From Owenweeksia sp. TMED14 (lineage in GTDB: Bacteria; Bacteroidota; Bacteroidia; Flavobacteriales; Schleiferiaceae): a stretch of 10,524 nucleotides of DNA. The stretch spans positions 1 through 10,524 of the forward strand of contig NHBT01000028.1 in the NCBI GenBank assembly GCA_002167805.1, written 5' to 3'. Positions 1-7,513 of the stretch are shown piece by piece; position 1 is the first letter of the stretch; the number at the start of each line of letters is the position of its first letter. Both the position numbers and the translations under genes were made by a program. Under the pieces are notes generated by a model. The model had not been told where the DNA came from. It did not search any database and saw nothing but the letters and a program-made list of their open reading frames with translations.

Positions 1-105
1 GTTTCTTTGCCGCAGGCTTCTTTGCCGCAGGCTTCTTTGCCGCAGGCTTCTTTGCCGCAGGCTTCTTTGCCGCAGGCTTCTTTGCCACTGGTTTCTTTGC
101 CGCTG
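1..105. repeat. 15-bp in-frame tandem repeat encoding PAAKK
   Basis: Seven consecutive 15-bp units are visible. Four (16-75) are exactly gcttctttgccgcag. The unit at 1-15 differs by one base, and those at 76-90 and 91-105 by two each. The next 15 bases (106-120) are a decayed unit. Identical inner copies with a divergent outer edge are what recent expansion by slippage or unequal recombination would leave. The array may continue beyond base 1. Confidence 0.95.
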
Positions 106-214
106 GTTTCTCAGCAGATGATTCTTTTGAAGATTTTACAGTTTTAATAGATTTTGTGACAGCCATTTTGTTTGTTGATTTTTTTTCACTATCACTTTTT
201 TGGTCTTCCGACAT
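1..214 (-). CDS. Lysine/alanine/proline-rich repeat protein, 5' part only (function unknown)
   Basis: Only the first 71 codons are present; the gene runs off the left edge. I do not recognise the protein. From the ATG at 214 it begins MSEDQKSDSEKKSTNKMAVT. It continues with a Ser/Lys-rich stretch to about residue 33 and then enters repeats of the pentapeptide PAAKK (one copy is PVAKK) that continue to the window edge. The repeat resembles histone H1-like C-terminal tails, and also the basic linkers seen in some bacterial nucleic-acid-binding proteins, so an N-terminal extension on a larger enzyme is equally possible. A second in-frame ATG at 166 is an alternative start. I prefer 214 because the frame is open and the acidic/polar N-terminus is compatible with coding. 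A 183-nt spacer separates it from the citrate synthase gene, and a possible promoter lies at 323-330, so it may be transcribed on its own. Confidence 0.75.
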   Translation of the reverse strand, partial: MSEDQKSDSEKKSTNKMAVTKSIKTVKSSKESSAEKPAAKKPVAKKPAAKKPAAKKPAAKKPAAKKPAAKK

Positions 215-231
215 GAGCCAATAAATTTGTA

Positions 232-267
232 TTCTAACTTACATAAGGATTGAAGCTTCAGTTAGAA
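232..267. repeat. 8-bp perfect inverted repeat in the leader of the left-edge gene
   Basis: The arms ttctaact (232-239) and agttagaa (260-267) are exact reverse complements separated by 20 nt. The spacer also contains the 10-bp palindrome tgaagcttca (251-260). On the minus strand this lies 18-53 nt upstream of the 214 start codon, so it could be an operator or a leader hairpin. A T-run follows only in the plus direction (269-274), where there is no gene to terminate. Function is not established. Confidence 0.4.
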
Positions 268-322
268 GATTTTTTATAAAAGCCTTTTGGACATCCTCGG
301 TATTGCTTATCAAAAAGGACTG

Positions 323-330
323 CAAAACTA
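323..330 (-). promoter_or_regulatory. Possible Bacteroidetes -7 element for the left-edge gene
   Basis: On the minus strand these bases read TAGTTTTG, an exact match to the TAnnTTTG -7 consensus described for Flavobacterium and Bacteroides promoters. Transcription would start near 316 and give a leader of about 100 nt before the ATG at 214. I see no matching TTG/TTTG -33 element at the expected distance, so this rests on one box in AT-rich DNA. The 215-397 spacer shows no convincing terminator for the upstream citrate synthase gene. Confidence 0.3.
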
Positions 331-397
331 ATGAATATAATTTGAATCTATTTCATTTCGAATATTTTTTCTAATGAAGACGAAATTAATTTTTTTT

Positions 398-1702
398 CTA
401 TTCCAAAAATCGCTTTTTGAGCAATTCTGTGGTTATTGATCCCGGACGTTCCAAAGGCATGGATAAAGCACGATCCCAAATTAAATTCGATAGAGTTCCT
501 ATTGACCTTGAAACCCCAAATAGAACTGTATAGAAATCATACTCAACGAGTCCATAATGCATCAGTAATTGACCTGAATGTGCATCAACATTAGGCCATG
601 GGTTTTTCACTTTCCCTGTAGATTTAAGAATTTCTGGAACAACATCATAGACATTAGAAATTAAATTAAATAAGGGATCTTCAGGCATGTGCTTTAACGC
701 AAATTCACGTTGAGCAGTATATCGTGGATCTGTTTTTCTCAAAACTGCATGTCCAAAACCCGGGATAACCTTGCCGCTTGCCAATGTCGAGTTACAATAT
801 TCAGCGATCTGCTCTTTGGTTGGCACCTCTGATCCAATTGACTCTTTCATTTCCATTGTCCATTTTATCACTTCTTGATTTGCAAGACCATGTAAAGGGC
901 CAGCGAGACCGTTCATTCCTGCGGCAAAACTTTGATAAGCGTCAGATAAAGCAGATCCGACCAAATGAACAGTATGAGCTGAAACGTTTCCTCCTTCATG
1001 ATCACTATGAATAGTCATATAAAGTCTCATTAATTCTAAAAACTCCTTGTTGTCAAAGCCTAGCATATGAGCAAAATTTCCCGCCCAGTCCAATTTTGTA
1101 TCCGGCTCAATATGCTGATCATTCTTATAAGCCCTTCGATATATGTAAGCTGCAATTCGTGGCAAGCGAGCAATTAAATTCATAGAATCTTCAAAAGTAT
1201 GAATCCAGTATTCAGATTTCGGGCATCCAGAGGCGTATTCTCGGGCAAAAATACTCTCAGTTCTTAATGCCATGATCGCAACTACGAATTGAGTCATGGG
1301 GTGAGCTTTGAATGGCAAAGCGTCAATAGTCTTAAAAACATGAGGCGGAACTATTGCTCTTCTGGCCCAATTATTACTAACTCTTCTGACATCGTCCTCT
1401 GTTGGAAGCTCATTCATTAAAATCAGATAAAAGAGACCCTCGGGTAAAGGCTCTTCCCCTCCAGGATACTTGGGTAAAAGCTTTTGGAGTTCAGGTATGC
1501 TATATCCTCGAAAACGAATACCTTCTTCAGGGTCTAATTTCGATGTTTCACATATAAGTGTTGGCATCCCACGCATTCCCTGATAAAGTTGTGCAACCTT
1601 GATATCCCCAACAACTTCATTACCGAACTTAGATAAAAAGTCTTTGATTTCATTTTTGGCTGTTGGAATTTTATGAGAAAAGTACTCTTGAATGCGATCC
1701 AT
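398..1702 (-). CDS. gltA: Citrate synthase, eukaryotic/mitochondrial-like type I
   Basis: This enzyme condenses acetyl-CoA with oxaloacetate to citrate, the first step of the TCA cycle, in the cytoplasm. The 434-residue product aligns by eye to the pig mitochondrial enzyme almost throughout. Visible blocks are SDHEGGNVSAHT (233-244), GPLHGLANQE (268-277), PGFGHAVLRKTDPRY (314-328), KNPWPNVDAHSG (366-377), FGVSR (395-399) and LERP (417-420). By that alignment H271, H318 and D373 are the catalytic residues, and H235, R327, R399 and R419 the substrate ligands; all are present. It lacks the look of the hexameric, NADH-regulated type II GltA common in bacteria. The ATG at 1702 follows the enolase stop by 6 nt, so it is probably the last gene of a carA-eno-citrate synthase unit. 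The symbol gltA is used functionally; the sequence class is closer to eukaryotic CS. Confidence 0.96.
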   Translation of the reverse strand: MDRIQEYFSHKIPTAKNEIKDFLSKFGNEVVGDIKVAQLYQGMRGMPTLICETSKLDPEEGIRFRGYSIPELQKLLPKYPGGEEPLPEGLFYLILMNELPTEDDVRRVSNNWARRAIVPPHVFKTIDALPFKAHPMTQFVVAIMALRTESIFAREYASGCPKSEYWIHTFEDSMNLIARLPRIAAYIYRRAYKNDQHIEPDTKLDWAGNFAHMLGFDNKEFLELMRLYMTIHSDHEGGNVSAHTVHLVGSALSDAYQSFAAGMNGLAGPLHGLANQEVIKWTMEMKESIGSEVPTKEQIAEYCNSTLASGKVIPGFGHAVLRKTDPRYTAQREFALKHMPEDPLFNLISNVYDVVPEILKSTGKVKNPWPNVDAHSGQLLMHYGLVEYDFYTVLFGVSRSIGTLSNLIWDRALSMPLERPGSITTELLKKRFLE

Positions 1703-1708
1703 AACTAT

Positions 1709-2992
<1,284 letters not shown>

Positions 2993-4093
2993 TTATTTTT
3001 TATATTTTTTTATTTCATTTATAAACTCATCAAAAAGATAACGTGAATCATGAGGACCGGGGGATGCCTCAGGGTGATATTGTACACTGAAAACAGGATA
3101 ATCATTGCGTTTTATTCCTGCAACCGTGTGATCATTTAAGTGCAAATGCGTCAACTCTATATTCTTGTTTAATTCAACATCTTCCTTTACGACAGCAAAA
3201 CCATGATTTTGACTTGTGATTTCTCCTTTCCCCGTAGATAAATTCTTCACTGGATGATTAATTCCACGATGTCCATTATGCATCTTATAGGTCCTGAGGC
3301 CTGAAGCTAAAGCTATCATCTGATGTCCTAAACAAATTCCAAAAACTGGTTTACCTGAAGGTATGATTTTTTTAACAACTTCAATAATCTCTGGAGATGC
3401 ACTAGGGTCACCAGGGCCATTTGACAAAAAGTATGCATCAGGCATTTCTGCTTTTAAAACTTCATAGGAGGTGTTAAATGGGAAAACCTTTATAAAACAG
3501 TCTCGGTCCGTAAGACATTTCAAAATACTTTTTTTTATTCCCAAGTCTAATGCTACAATTTTGTATTTGGCACTTGTGTCGCCCACTACGTATTCCTTTT
3601 TGGTACTTACCAAAGAGCATAATTCAAGACCTTCCATAGATGGAGTATCATCCAACTGTTTTTTCAGAAAATCAATTCTCTTAGTATCCGTAGTCACAAT
3701 AGCATTTTGAGCACCATTATCTCTTATATATTTTACGAGAGCTCTTGTATCAACGTCAGTTATGGCAACGACTCTTTGATCTTGGAGAAAATCCTTTAAA
3801 GTTTTCCCTTTCGCTTTTGCTCGAGATTGAACCTGACTAAAATTACGAGTGATCAATCCAGAAATTTGCACCTTAGGATTTTCCGAATCCTCATCTGATA
3901 TTCCATAATTCCCAATATGTACATTGGCAGTGACCATAATTTGACCCTTATAACTTGGATCAGTAAAAATTTCTTGATAACCAGACATACCAGTATTAAA
4001 ACAAATCTCACCAGTAGCAGTTCCCTCAATACCAATTGACCTTCCATGAAAAATCATACCATCATTGAGTAAAACAAGAGCTTTATTTTTCAT
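2993..4093 (-). CDS. carA: Carbamoyl-phosphate synthase small (glutaminase) subunit
   Basis: CarA hydrolyses glutamine and passes ammonia to CarB, which makes carbamoyl phosphate for pyrimidine and arginine synthesis. The 366 residues show the N-terminal CarA domain (about 1-150; FNTGMSGYQEIFTDPSY at 32-48) followed by a class I glutamine amidotransferase domain (about 177-360). The oxyanion/glutamine region SNGPGDP (224-230) is present, as is the nucleophile C254 in FGICLGHQ. The triad is completed by H340 and E342 in QYHPEASPGP (338-347). No carB lies in this window, so the large subunit is encoded elsewhere. The gene sits between rplQ and eno, an arrangement I associate with Bacteroidetes. 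It begins about 31 nt beyond the rplQ terminator T-run and so needs either read-through or its own promoter. Confidence 0.98.
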   Translation of the reverse strand: MKNKALVLLNDGMIFHGRSIGIEGTATGEICFNTGMSGYQEIFTDPSYKGQIMVTANVHIGNYGISDEDSENPKVQISGLITRNFSQVQSRAKAKGKTLKDFLQDQRVVAITDVDTRALVKYIRDNGAQNAIVTTDTKRIDFLKKQLDDTPSMEGLELCSLVSTKKEYVVGDTSAKYKIVALDLGIKKSILKCLTDRDCFIKVFPFNTSYEVLKAEMPDAYFLSNGPGDPSASPEIIEVVKKIIPSGKPVFGICLGHQMIALASGLRTYKMHNGHRGINHPVKNLSTGKGEITSQNHGFAVVKEDVELNKNIELTHLHLNDHTVAGIKRNDYPVFSVQYHPEASPGPHDSRYLFDEFINEIKKYKK

Positions 4094-4115
4094 TATTTTT
4101 TCAAAAATTTTTAAT

Positions 4116-4145
4116 CAAAACATAAAAAAAGGATAAGGGAACAAA
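4116..4145 (-). promoter_or_regulatory. Candidate carA promoter overlapping the rplQ terminator
   Basis: On the minus strand TTTG (4145-4142, in the terminator loop) is followed after 17 nt by TATGTTTTG (4124-4116). This resembles the Bacteroidetes -33 TTTG and -7 TAnnTTTG pair, but the -7 box has three bases rather than two between TA and TTTG. Predicted transcription would begin close to 4110, leaving a leader of roughly 17 nt before carA. It is a weak, AT-rich match and inferential. Confidence 0.3.
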
Positions 4146-4155
4146 CCCCTTATCC
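4124..4155 (-). terminator. Rho-independent terminator after rplQ
   Basis: On the minus strand a perfect 9-bp stem (GGATAAGGG pairing with CCCTTATCC, 4155-4147 and 4139-4131) encloses a 7-nt loop and is followed at once by seven T residues (4130-4124). It lies 38 nt beyond the rplQ stop codon. It should end most transcripts of the ribosomal operon before carA. It is the only strong intrinsic terminator I see in the window. Confidence 0.9.
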
Positions 4156-4193
4156 TATGCAAGTTAATTGAGAATTTGTTATCACTTTATCAT

Positions 4194-4724
4194 TTATTCT
4201 TTTTCCTCTGGACTCGGTTCATTACTAGAGACATCAAGATCCTTCTTGTTTTCAACATTATCCTGAACCACATTTGTTTCATTTGATTCTGATTCTTGAA
4301 CTGTTTTTTTCGATCTTCGTCTAGTAGATTTCTTTGGAGTTTTCTTAACCTCGTTGCCATAGATTTCATTAAAATCCACTAACTCAATCATGCACATCTC
4401 AGCATTATCTCCAAGCCTACTTCCTGTCTTTATGATTCTTGTATATCCCCCTGGACGGTCTCCTACTTTTAGAGAAATCTCTTTAAAAAGCTCAGTGACC
4501 GCTTCTTTACTCTGGAGATAACTAAAAGCTATACGTCGATTGTGTGTACTGTCAAGTTTTGCTCTTGTAACAAGAGGCTCAACATACTTTTTTAAGGCCT
4601 TGGCTTTTGCAACTGTGGTATTAATTCTTTTGTGAATTACTAAAGAAGATGCCATATTACTTAACATTGCTTTGCGATGTGAAGCAGTCCTTCCAAGGTG
4701 ATTAAATTTCTTCCCGTGTCTCAT
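4194..4724 (-). CDS. rplQ: 50S ribosomal protein L17 with charged C-terminal extension
   Basis: L17 is a structural protein of the large subunit located near the peptide exit. The conserved core runs from [13 protein letters not shown] (1-13) through GGYTRI (92-97) and the end-of-domain stretch [11 protein letters not shown] (110-120). Typical bacterial L17 is about 115-130 residues; this one is 176. The extra 55 or so residues form a low-complexity tail: first basic ([14 protein letters not shown], 127-140), then acidic and Ser/Asn-rich to the end (SPEEKE). Extended L17 tails are familiar from Bacteroidetes, and their role is not known to me. The start at 4724 is 3 nt after the rpoA stop and is fixed by the universally conserved MRHG. 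It is the last gene before the terminator at 4124-4155. Confidence 0.97.
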   Translation of the reverse strand: MRHGKKFNHLGRTASHRKAMLSNMASSLVIHKRINTTVAKAKALKKYVEPLVTRAKLDSTHNRRIAFSYLQSKEAVTELFKEISLKVGDRPGGYTRIIKTGSRLGDNAEMCMIELVDFNEIYGNEVKKTPKKSTRRRSKKTVQESESNETNVVQDNVENKKDLDVSSNEPSPEEKE

Positions 4725-4727
4725 TGA

Positions 4728-5720
4728 TTATTCCTTGTCAAGTTTATATTTTGAGGTATCCATTCCAAAAGACAGGCCTAGATTTAAAACTAAATCTTCT
4801 AACTCAGTTAATGACTTTTTCCCAAAATTTCTAAATTTCATTAGATCCGCCTTTGTATATGAAACTAAATCCGCCACTGTATCGACCTCTGCGGCTTTTA
4901 GACAATTTAATGCCCTAACACTTAACTCAAGTTCCGTAAGTTGCTTCAAAAGCAATTTACGCATTTCCAAAACCTCTTCATCGTAACTTTCCACTTCTTG
5001 AATTGGTGCAACATCAGCGATCATTCGCTCGTCTGTAAAAAGCAAGAAATGCTGGATGAGAATTTGAGCAGCATCTGTAAGCGCATCCTGAGGTACAATG
5101 CTTCCGTCTGTTTCTATTTCCAAAATCAACTTTTCAAAATCAGTCTTTTGTTCGACACGGAAATTCTCGACGTGATATTTCACATTTTTAATCGGAGTGT
5201 AAATAGAGTCTAATGCGATTGTACCCAAGGAGGCATCAATTTTCTTGTTTTCTTCCGCCGGAATATACCCTCTACCCTTTTCAATAGTTAGATTCATTTC
5301 AATATTCACAGACTTATCCAAGTGACATATCACCAAGTCTGGATTCAATACTTGAAATGAGGTCATAAAAGATGCTAAATCTCCTGCAGTTAATATATCT
5401 TTACCCGCAATATTAACCTTAACCATCTCTGAATCAGATGTTTCTATTTGACGCTTAAGACGAATCTGTTTTAGATTTAAAATCATTTCAGTAACATCCT
5501 CTACAACACCTTTGATCGTTGAGAATTCATGATTTACTCCTGAAAGGTTTATGGAAGTAAAGGCAAATCCTTCCAGCGAGTTCAGCAAAACACGTCTCAA
5601 GGCGTTACCAACAGTTAAGCCATAACCCGGCTCTAATGGGCGAAATTCAAATTGACCATGGGTGTCAGTAGTTGAATTAACGATAACCTTTTCAGGTTTT
5701 TGAAATTGAAGAATAGCCAT
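4728..5720 (-). CDS. rpoA: DNA-directed RNA polymerase alpha subunit
   Basis: The alpha dimer nucleates assembly of core RNA polymerase, and its C-terminal domain contacts UP elements and activators. The 330 residues comprise the N-terminal dimerisation/assembly domain (about 1-235, with [20 protein letters not shown] at 32-51), an acidic linker (about 240-255) and the helix-hairpin-helix C-terminal domain (about 262-325). In the latter, [16 protein letters not shown] (264-279) aligns with the E. coli DNA-contact region; R269 and N272 correspond to E. coli R265 and N268. [10 protein letters not shown] (300-309) is also conserved. Length is normal for the family. It begins 4 nt after the rpsD stop and ends 3 nt before rplQ, the standard alpha-operon order, and is probably translationally coupled to both. 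Confidence 0.98.
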   Translation of the reverse strand: MAILQFQKPEKVIVNSTTDTHGQFEFRPLEPGYGLTVGNALRRVLLNSLEGFAFTSINLSGVNHEFSTIKGVVEDVTEMILNLKQIRLKRQIETSDSEMVKVNIAGKDILTAGDLASFMTSFQVLNPDLVICHLDKSVNIEMNLTIEKGRGYIPAEENKKIDASLGTIALDSIYTPIKNVKYHVENFRVEQKTDFEKLILEIETDGSIVPQDALTDAAQILIQHFLLFTDERMIADVAPIQEVESYDEEVLEMRKLLLKQLTELELSVRALNCLKAAEVDTVADLVSYTKADLMKFRNFGKKSLTELEDLVLNLGLSFGMDTSKYKLDKE

Positions 5721-5724
5721 AATA

Positions 5725-6330
5725 TTATTTTGAATAAAGTTCCACGATTAGTTGCTCTTTTATACCTTCAGGAATCATATCTCTTTGAGGAACACTTAGA
5801 AGTGAACCGGACATATTAGCTTCATTCCACTCAACCCAAGGATATTGGTGTGCAGAACCCGAAAGAGAAGCTGTAATAACCTCGAGGGTTTTAGACTTTT
5901 CACGAACAGCAACAATGTCACCTGGTTTAACATGAAAAGAAGGAATGTTAACAACGTTGCCGTTAACAGTTATGTGCCGATGAGAAACTAATTGTCTTGA
6001 TCCTCGTCGTGTGGGCGCAATACCCAATCGATATACTACATTATCTAACCTTGCTTCACAGAGTTGAAGAAGTACCTCTCCTGTAACTCCTTTGGATCTT
6101 GAAGCTCGATCAAATAAATTTCTAAACTGTCTTTCTAAAATACCATAAGTATATTTTGCCTTTTGCTTTTCTAGAAGCTGAACAGAATATTCTGATTTCT
6201 TTCCGCGTTTTCTCTGGAAACCATGTTGGCCAGGAGGATAATTGCGTTTTTCTAGAGCTCGATCTGGCCCAAATATGGGTTCACCAAATCGTCGTGAAAT
6301 TTTTGTTAAGGGACCTCTGTAACGTGCCAT
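5725..6330 (-). CDS. rpsD: 30S ribosomal protein S4
   Basis: S4 is a primary 16S rRNA-binding protein that nucleates assembly of the 30S body and helps decoding accuracy. The 201-residue product has the N-terminal [18 protein letters not shown], the YPPGQHG motif (31-37), and the S4 RNA-binding domain starting at [13 protein letters not shown] (91-103), with SHRHITVNG (116-124) and a PGDIV turn (136-140). The N-terminal zinc-binding cysteines found in some S4 proteins are absent; the only cysteine is C91, so this is the zinc-free form. In E. coli S4 is the repressor of its own operon by binding mRNA; I cannot show an equivalent leader here. It lies 17 nt after rpsK behind an A-rich run and 4 nt before rpoA. 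Confidence 0.98.
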   Translation of the reverse strand: MARYRGPLTKISRRFGEPIFGPDRALEKRNYPPGQHGFQRKRGKKSEYSVQLLEKQKAKYTYGILERQFRNLFDRASRSKGVTGEVLLQLCEARLDNVVYRLGIAPTRRGSRQLVSHRHITVNGNVVNIPSFHVKPGDIVAVREKSKTLEVITASLSGSAHQYPWVEWNEANMSGSLLSVPQRDMIPEGIKEQLIVELYSK

Positions 6331-6347
6331 TTTTTTTTAATTTAATA

Positions 6348-6737
6348 TTATACTCGGCGTCGCTTTGGTGGACGACAACCATTGTGTGGTATAGGAGTTA
6401 TATCAACAATTTCCATTACCTCTATCCCACTATTATTAAGACTTCGGATAGCACTTTCGCGACCATTCCCCGGACCCTTAACATAAACTTTAACTTTTCT
6501 CAGACCTGCCTCTAAAGCTGGAGTCGCGGCATTCTCAGCTGCCATTTGCGCTGCATAGGGAGTATTCTTTTTCGAACCCCTAAATCCCATCTTACCCGCA
6601 GATGACCAAGAGATAACTTGACCTTGAATATTGGTTAACGCAATAATAATGTTATTAAATGTTGAACTCACGTGAGCTTGCCCAATTGCCTCGACTTTGA
6701 CTTTTCGCTTCTTTGTAGATTTTGTTGACTGTGCCAT
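6348..6737 (-). CDS. rpsK: 30S ribosomal protein S11
   Basis: S11 sits on the 30S platform next to the Shine-Dalgarno/anti-Shine-Dalgarno helix. I start it at the ATG at 6737, giving 129 residues beginning [17 protein letters not shown] codon lies directly in front in the same frame, but the ATG is the normal S11 start, so the TTG is not needed. Conserved blocks are AHVSSTFNN (21-29), the ASGxxGFRGSKK-like [12 protein letters not shown] (46-57), YAAQMAAE (61-68), [11 protein letters not shown] (84-94) and the hallmark C-terminus [16 protein letters not shown] (114-129). N119 in the NG pair corresponds to the asparagine that forms isoaspartate in E. coli S11. It follows rpsM by 11 nt. Length and core are ordinary. 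Confidence 0.97.
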   Translation of the reverse strand: MAQSTKSTKKRKVKVEAIGQAHVSSTFNNIIIALTNIQGQVISWSSAGKMGFRGSKKNTPYAAQMAAENAATPALEAGLRKVKVYVKGPGNGRESAIRSLNNSGIEVMEIVDITPIPHNGCRPPKRRRV

Positions 6738-6748
6738 CAATTATTCAA

Positions 6749-7126
6749 TTATTTCGTTACCTTCTTTTTATTTGCTACTGTCTTTCTCTTACCTTTTCGT
6801 GTTCTGGAATTATTTTTTGTATGTTGTCCCCTGAGAGGAAGACCTAAACGGTGTCTTATGCCTCGTTGACAACCTATATCCATCAATCTTTTAATATTCA
6901 GTTGAACTTCAGAACGTAGTTCTCCCTCAACCTTAATATTCTCTGAGATAAAATTTCGAATCTCCTGAAGTTGAGCATCAGACCATTCTTGAACTTTAAT
7001 ACTGTAATCCACCCCTGCATTGGAGAGAATTTCACGCGACAAAGATCTACCAATGCCATAGATATATGTTAATCCAATTTCTCCACGTTTATTTTTTGGG
7101 AGATCAATACCTGCTATTCTAGCCAT
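6749..7126 (-). CDS. rpsM: 30S ribosomal protein S13
   Basis: S13 lies in the head of the 30S subunit, forms intersubunit bridges to the 50S and touches the P-site tRNA through its basic tail. The 125 residues begin [14 protein letters not shown]. They contain the helix-two-turn-helix region [14 protein letters not shown] (21-34) and the block [19 protein letters not shown] (83-101), then end in the strongly basic [18 protein letters not shown] tail (108-125). The length is normal. It is 26 nt downstream of rpmJ and 11 nt upstream of the rpsK ATG, the usual alpha-operon position. No anomaly is seen. Confidence 0.98.
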   Translation of the reverse strand: MARIAGIDLPKNKRGEIGLTYIYGIGRSLSREILSNAGVDYSIKVQEWSDAQLQEIRNFISENIKVEGELRSEVQLNIKRLMDIGCQRGIRHRLGLPLRGQHTKNNSRTRKGKRKTVANKKKVTK

Positions 7127-7152
7127 TTCTATTCTTTTATTATATAATAATT

Positions 7153-7269
7153 TTATCCTTGGCGTTGCTTAAACCTTGGATTCTTCTTGTTTATGATGTA
7201 TAAACGTCCCTTCCTTCGGACGATTTTACAATCGGAACTGCGCTTTTTTAATGATGCTCTTACTTTCAT
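7153..7269 (-). CDS. rpmJ: 50S ribosomal protein L36, zinc-free form
   Basis: This 38-residue gene starts at the ATG at 7269 ([20 protein letters not shown]) and ends [11 protein letters not shown]36 is the smallest large-subunit protein and stabilises 23S rRNA near the GTPase-associated region. Zinc-binding L36 has three Cys and one His at positions 11, 14, 27 and 33. Here positions 11, 27 and 33 are Ser, Asn and Phe, and only C14 remains, so it cannot form the zinc knuckle. The terminal KQRQG and the MKVRAS start make the identification secure despite its size. It sits between infA (27-nt gap) and rpsM (26-nt gap), the standard location. A zinc-free L36 of this kind is what I expect in Flavobacteriia. 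Confidence 0.97.
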   Translation of the reverse strand: MKVRASLKKRSSDCKIVRRKGRLYIINKKNPRFKQRQG

Positions 7270-7296
7270 AGTCTTATTTCTTTAAAATAATATCAT

Positions 7297-7512
7297 TTAA
7301 TATCTGTATGTTATACGAGCCTTGGATAAATCGTATGGTGACATTTCTAATTTTACTCGATCCCCAGGAAGGAGTTTAATATAATGCATACGCATTTTTC
7401 CAGATATGTGTGCAGTAACAATATGACCATTTTCTAATTCCACTCTAAACATAGCATTAGATAGATTCTCGGTAATTGTTCCGTCTTGTGTTATACCAGG
7501 TTCTTTTGCCAT
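7297..7512 (-). CDS. infA: Translation initiation factor IF-1
   Basis: IF-1 binds the 30S A site during initiation and works with IF-2 and IF-3. The product is 71 residues, the usual length, beginning [13 protein letters not shown] and made of a single OB-fold (S1-like) domain. Recognisable stretches are [10 protein letters not shown] (21-30), [17 protein letters not shown] (37-53) and the end [14 protein letters not shown] (58-71). A longer frame upstream to 7566 exists only because the frame stays open inside secY; the conserved MAKE start at 7512 is correct. The ATG comes one nucleotide after the secY stop codon (TAA-T-ATG), so translation of infA is likely coupled to secY. The methionine aminopeptidase gene often found between secY and infA is absent. 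Confidence 0.98.
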   Translation of the reverse strand: MAKEPGITQDGTITENLSNAMFRVELENGHIVTAHISGKMRMHYIKLLPGDRVKLEMSPYDLSKARITYRY

Positions 7513-7513
7513 A

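Noticed and set aside
1..105. CRISPR-like array
   Set aside because: The repeats are 15 bp, directly adjacent without spacers, and in frame as PAAKK codons. This is a coding tandem repeat.
281..320. Stem of ccttttg and caaaaagg in the left spacer as a terminator
   Set aside because: The 7-bp stem needs a bulge, has a loop of more than 20 nt and is followed by a mixed A/T stretch rather than a clean T-run.
331..397. Terminator for the citrate synthase gene
   Set aside because: The only pairing (atttcg with cgaaat, about 20 nt apart) is short and AT-rich, with no following T-run on the minus strand. It does not qualify as an intrinsic terminator.
778..1014. Plus-strand open frame opposite the citrate synthase gene
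   Set aside because: It lies antisense within strongly conserved catalytic-domain coding sequence, with no recognisable protein family or signal; likewise the plus-strand frames at 1932-2195, 2551-2736, 3471-3710, 4735-5213, 6156-6515 and 9822-10010.
6738..6740. TTG as the start codon of rpsK
   Set aside because: The adjacent ATG at 6737 gives the standard S11 start; the TTG adds one residue and has no support.
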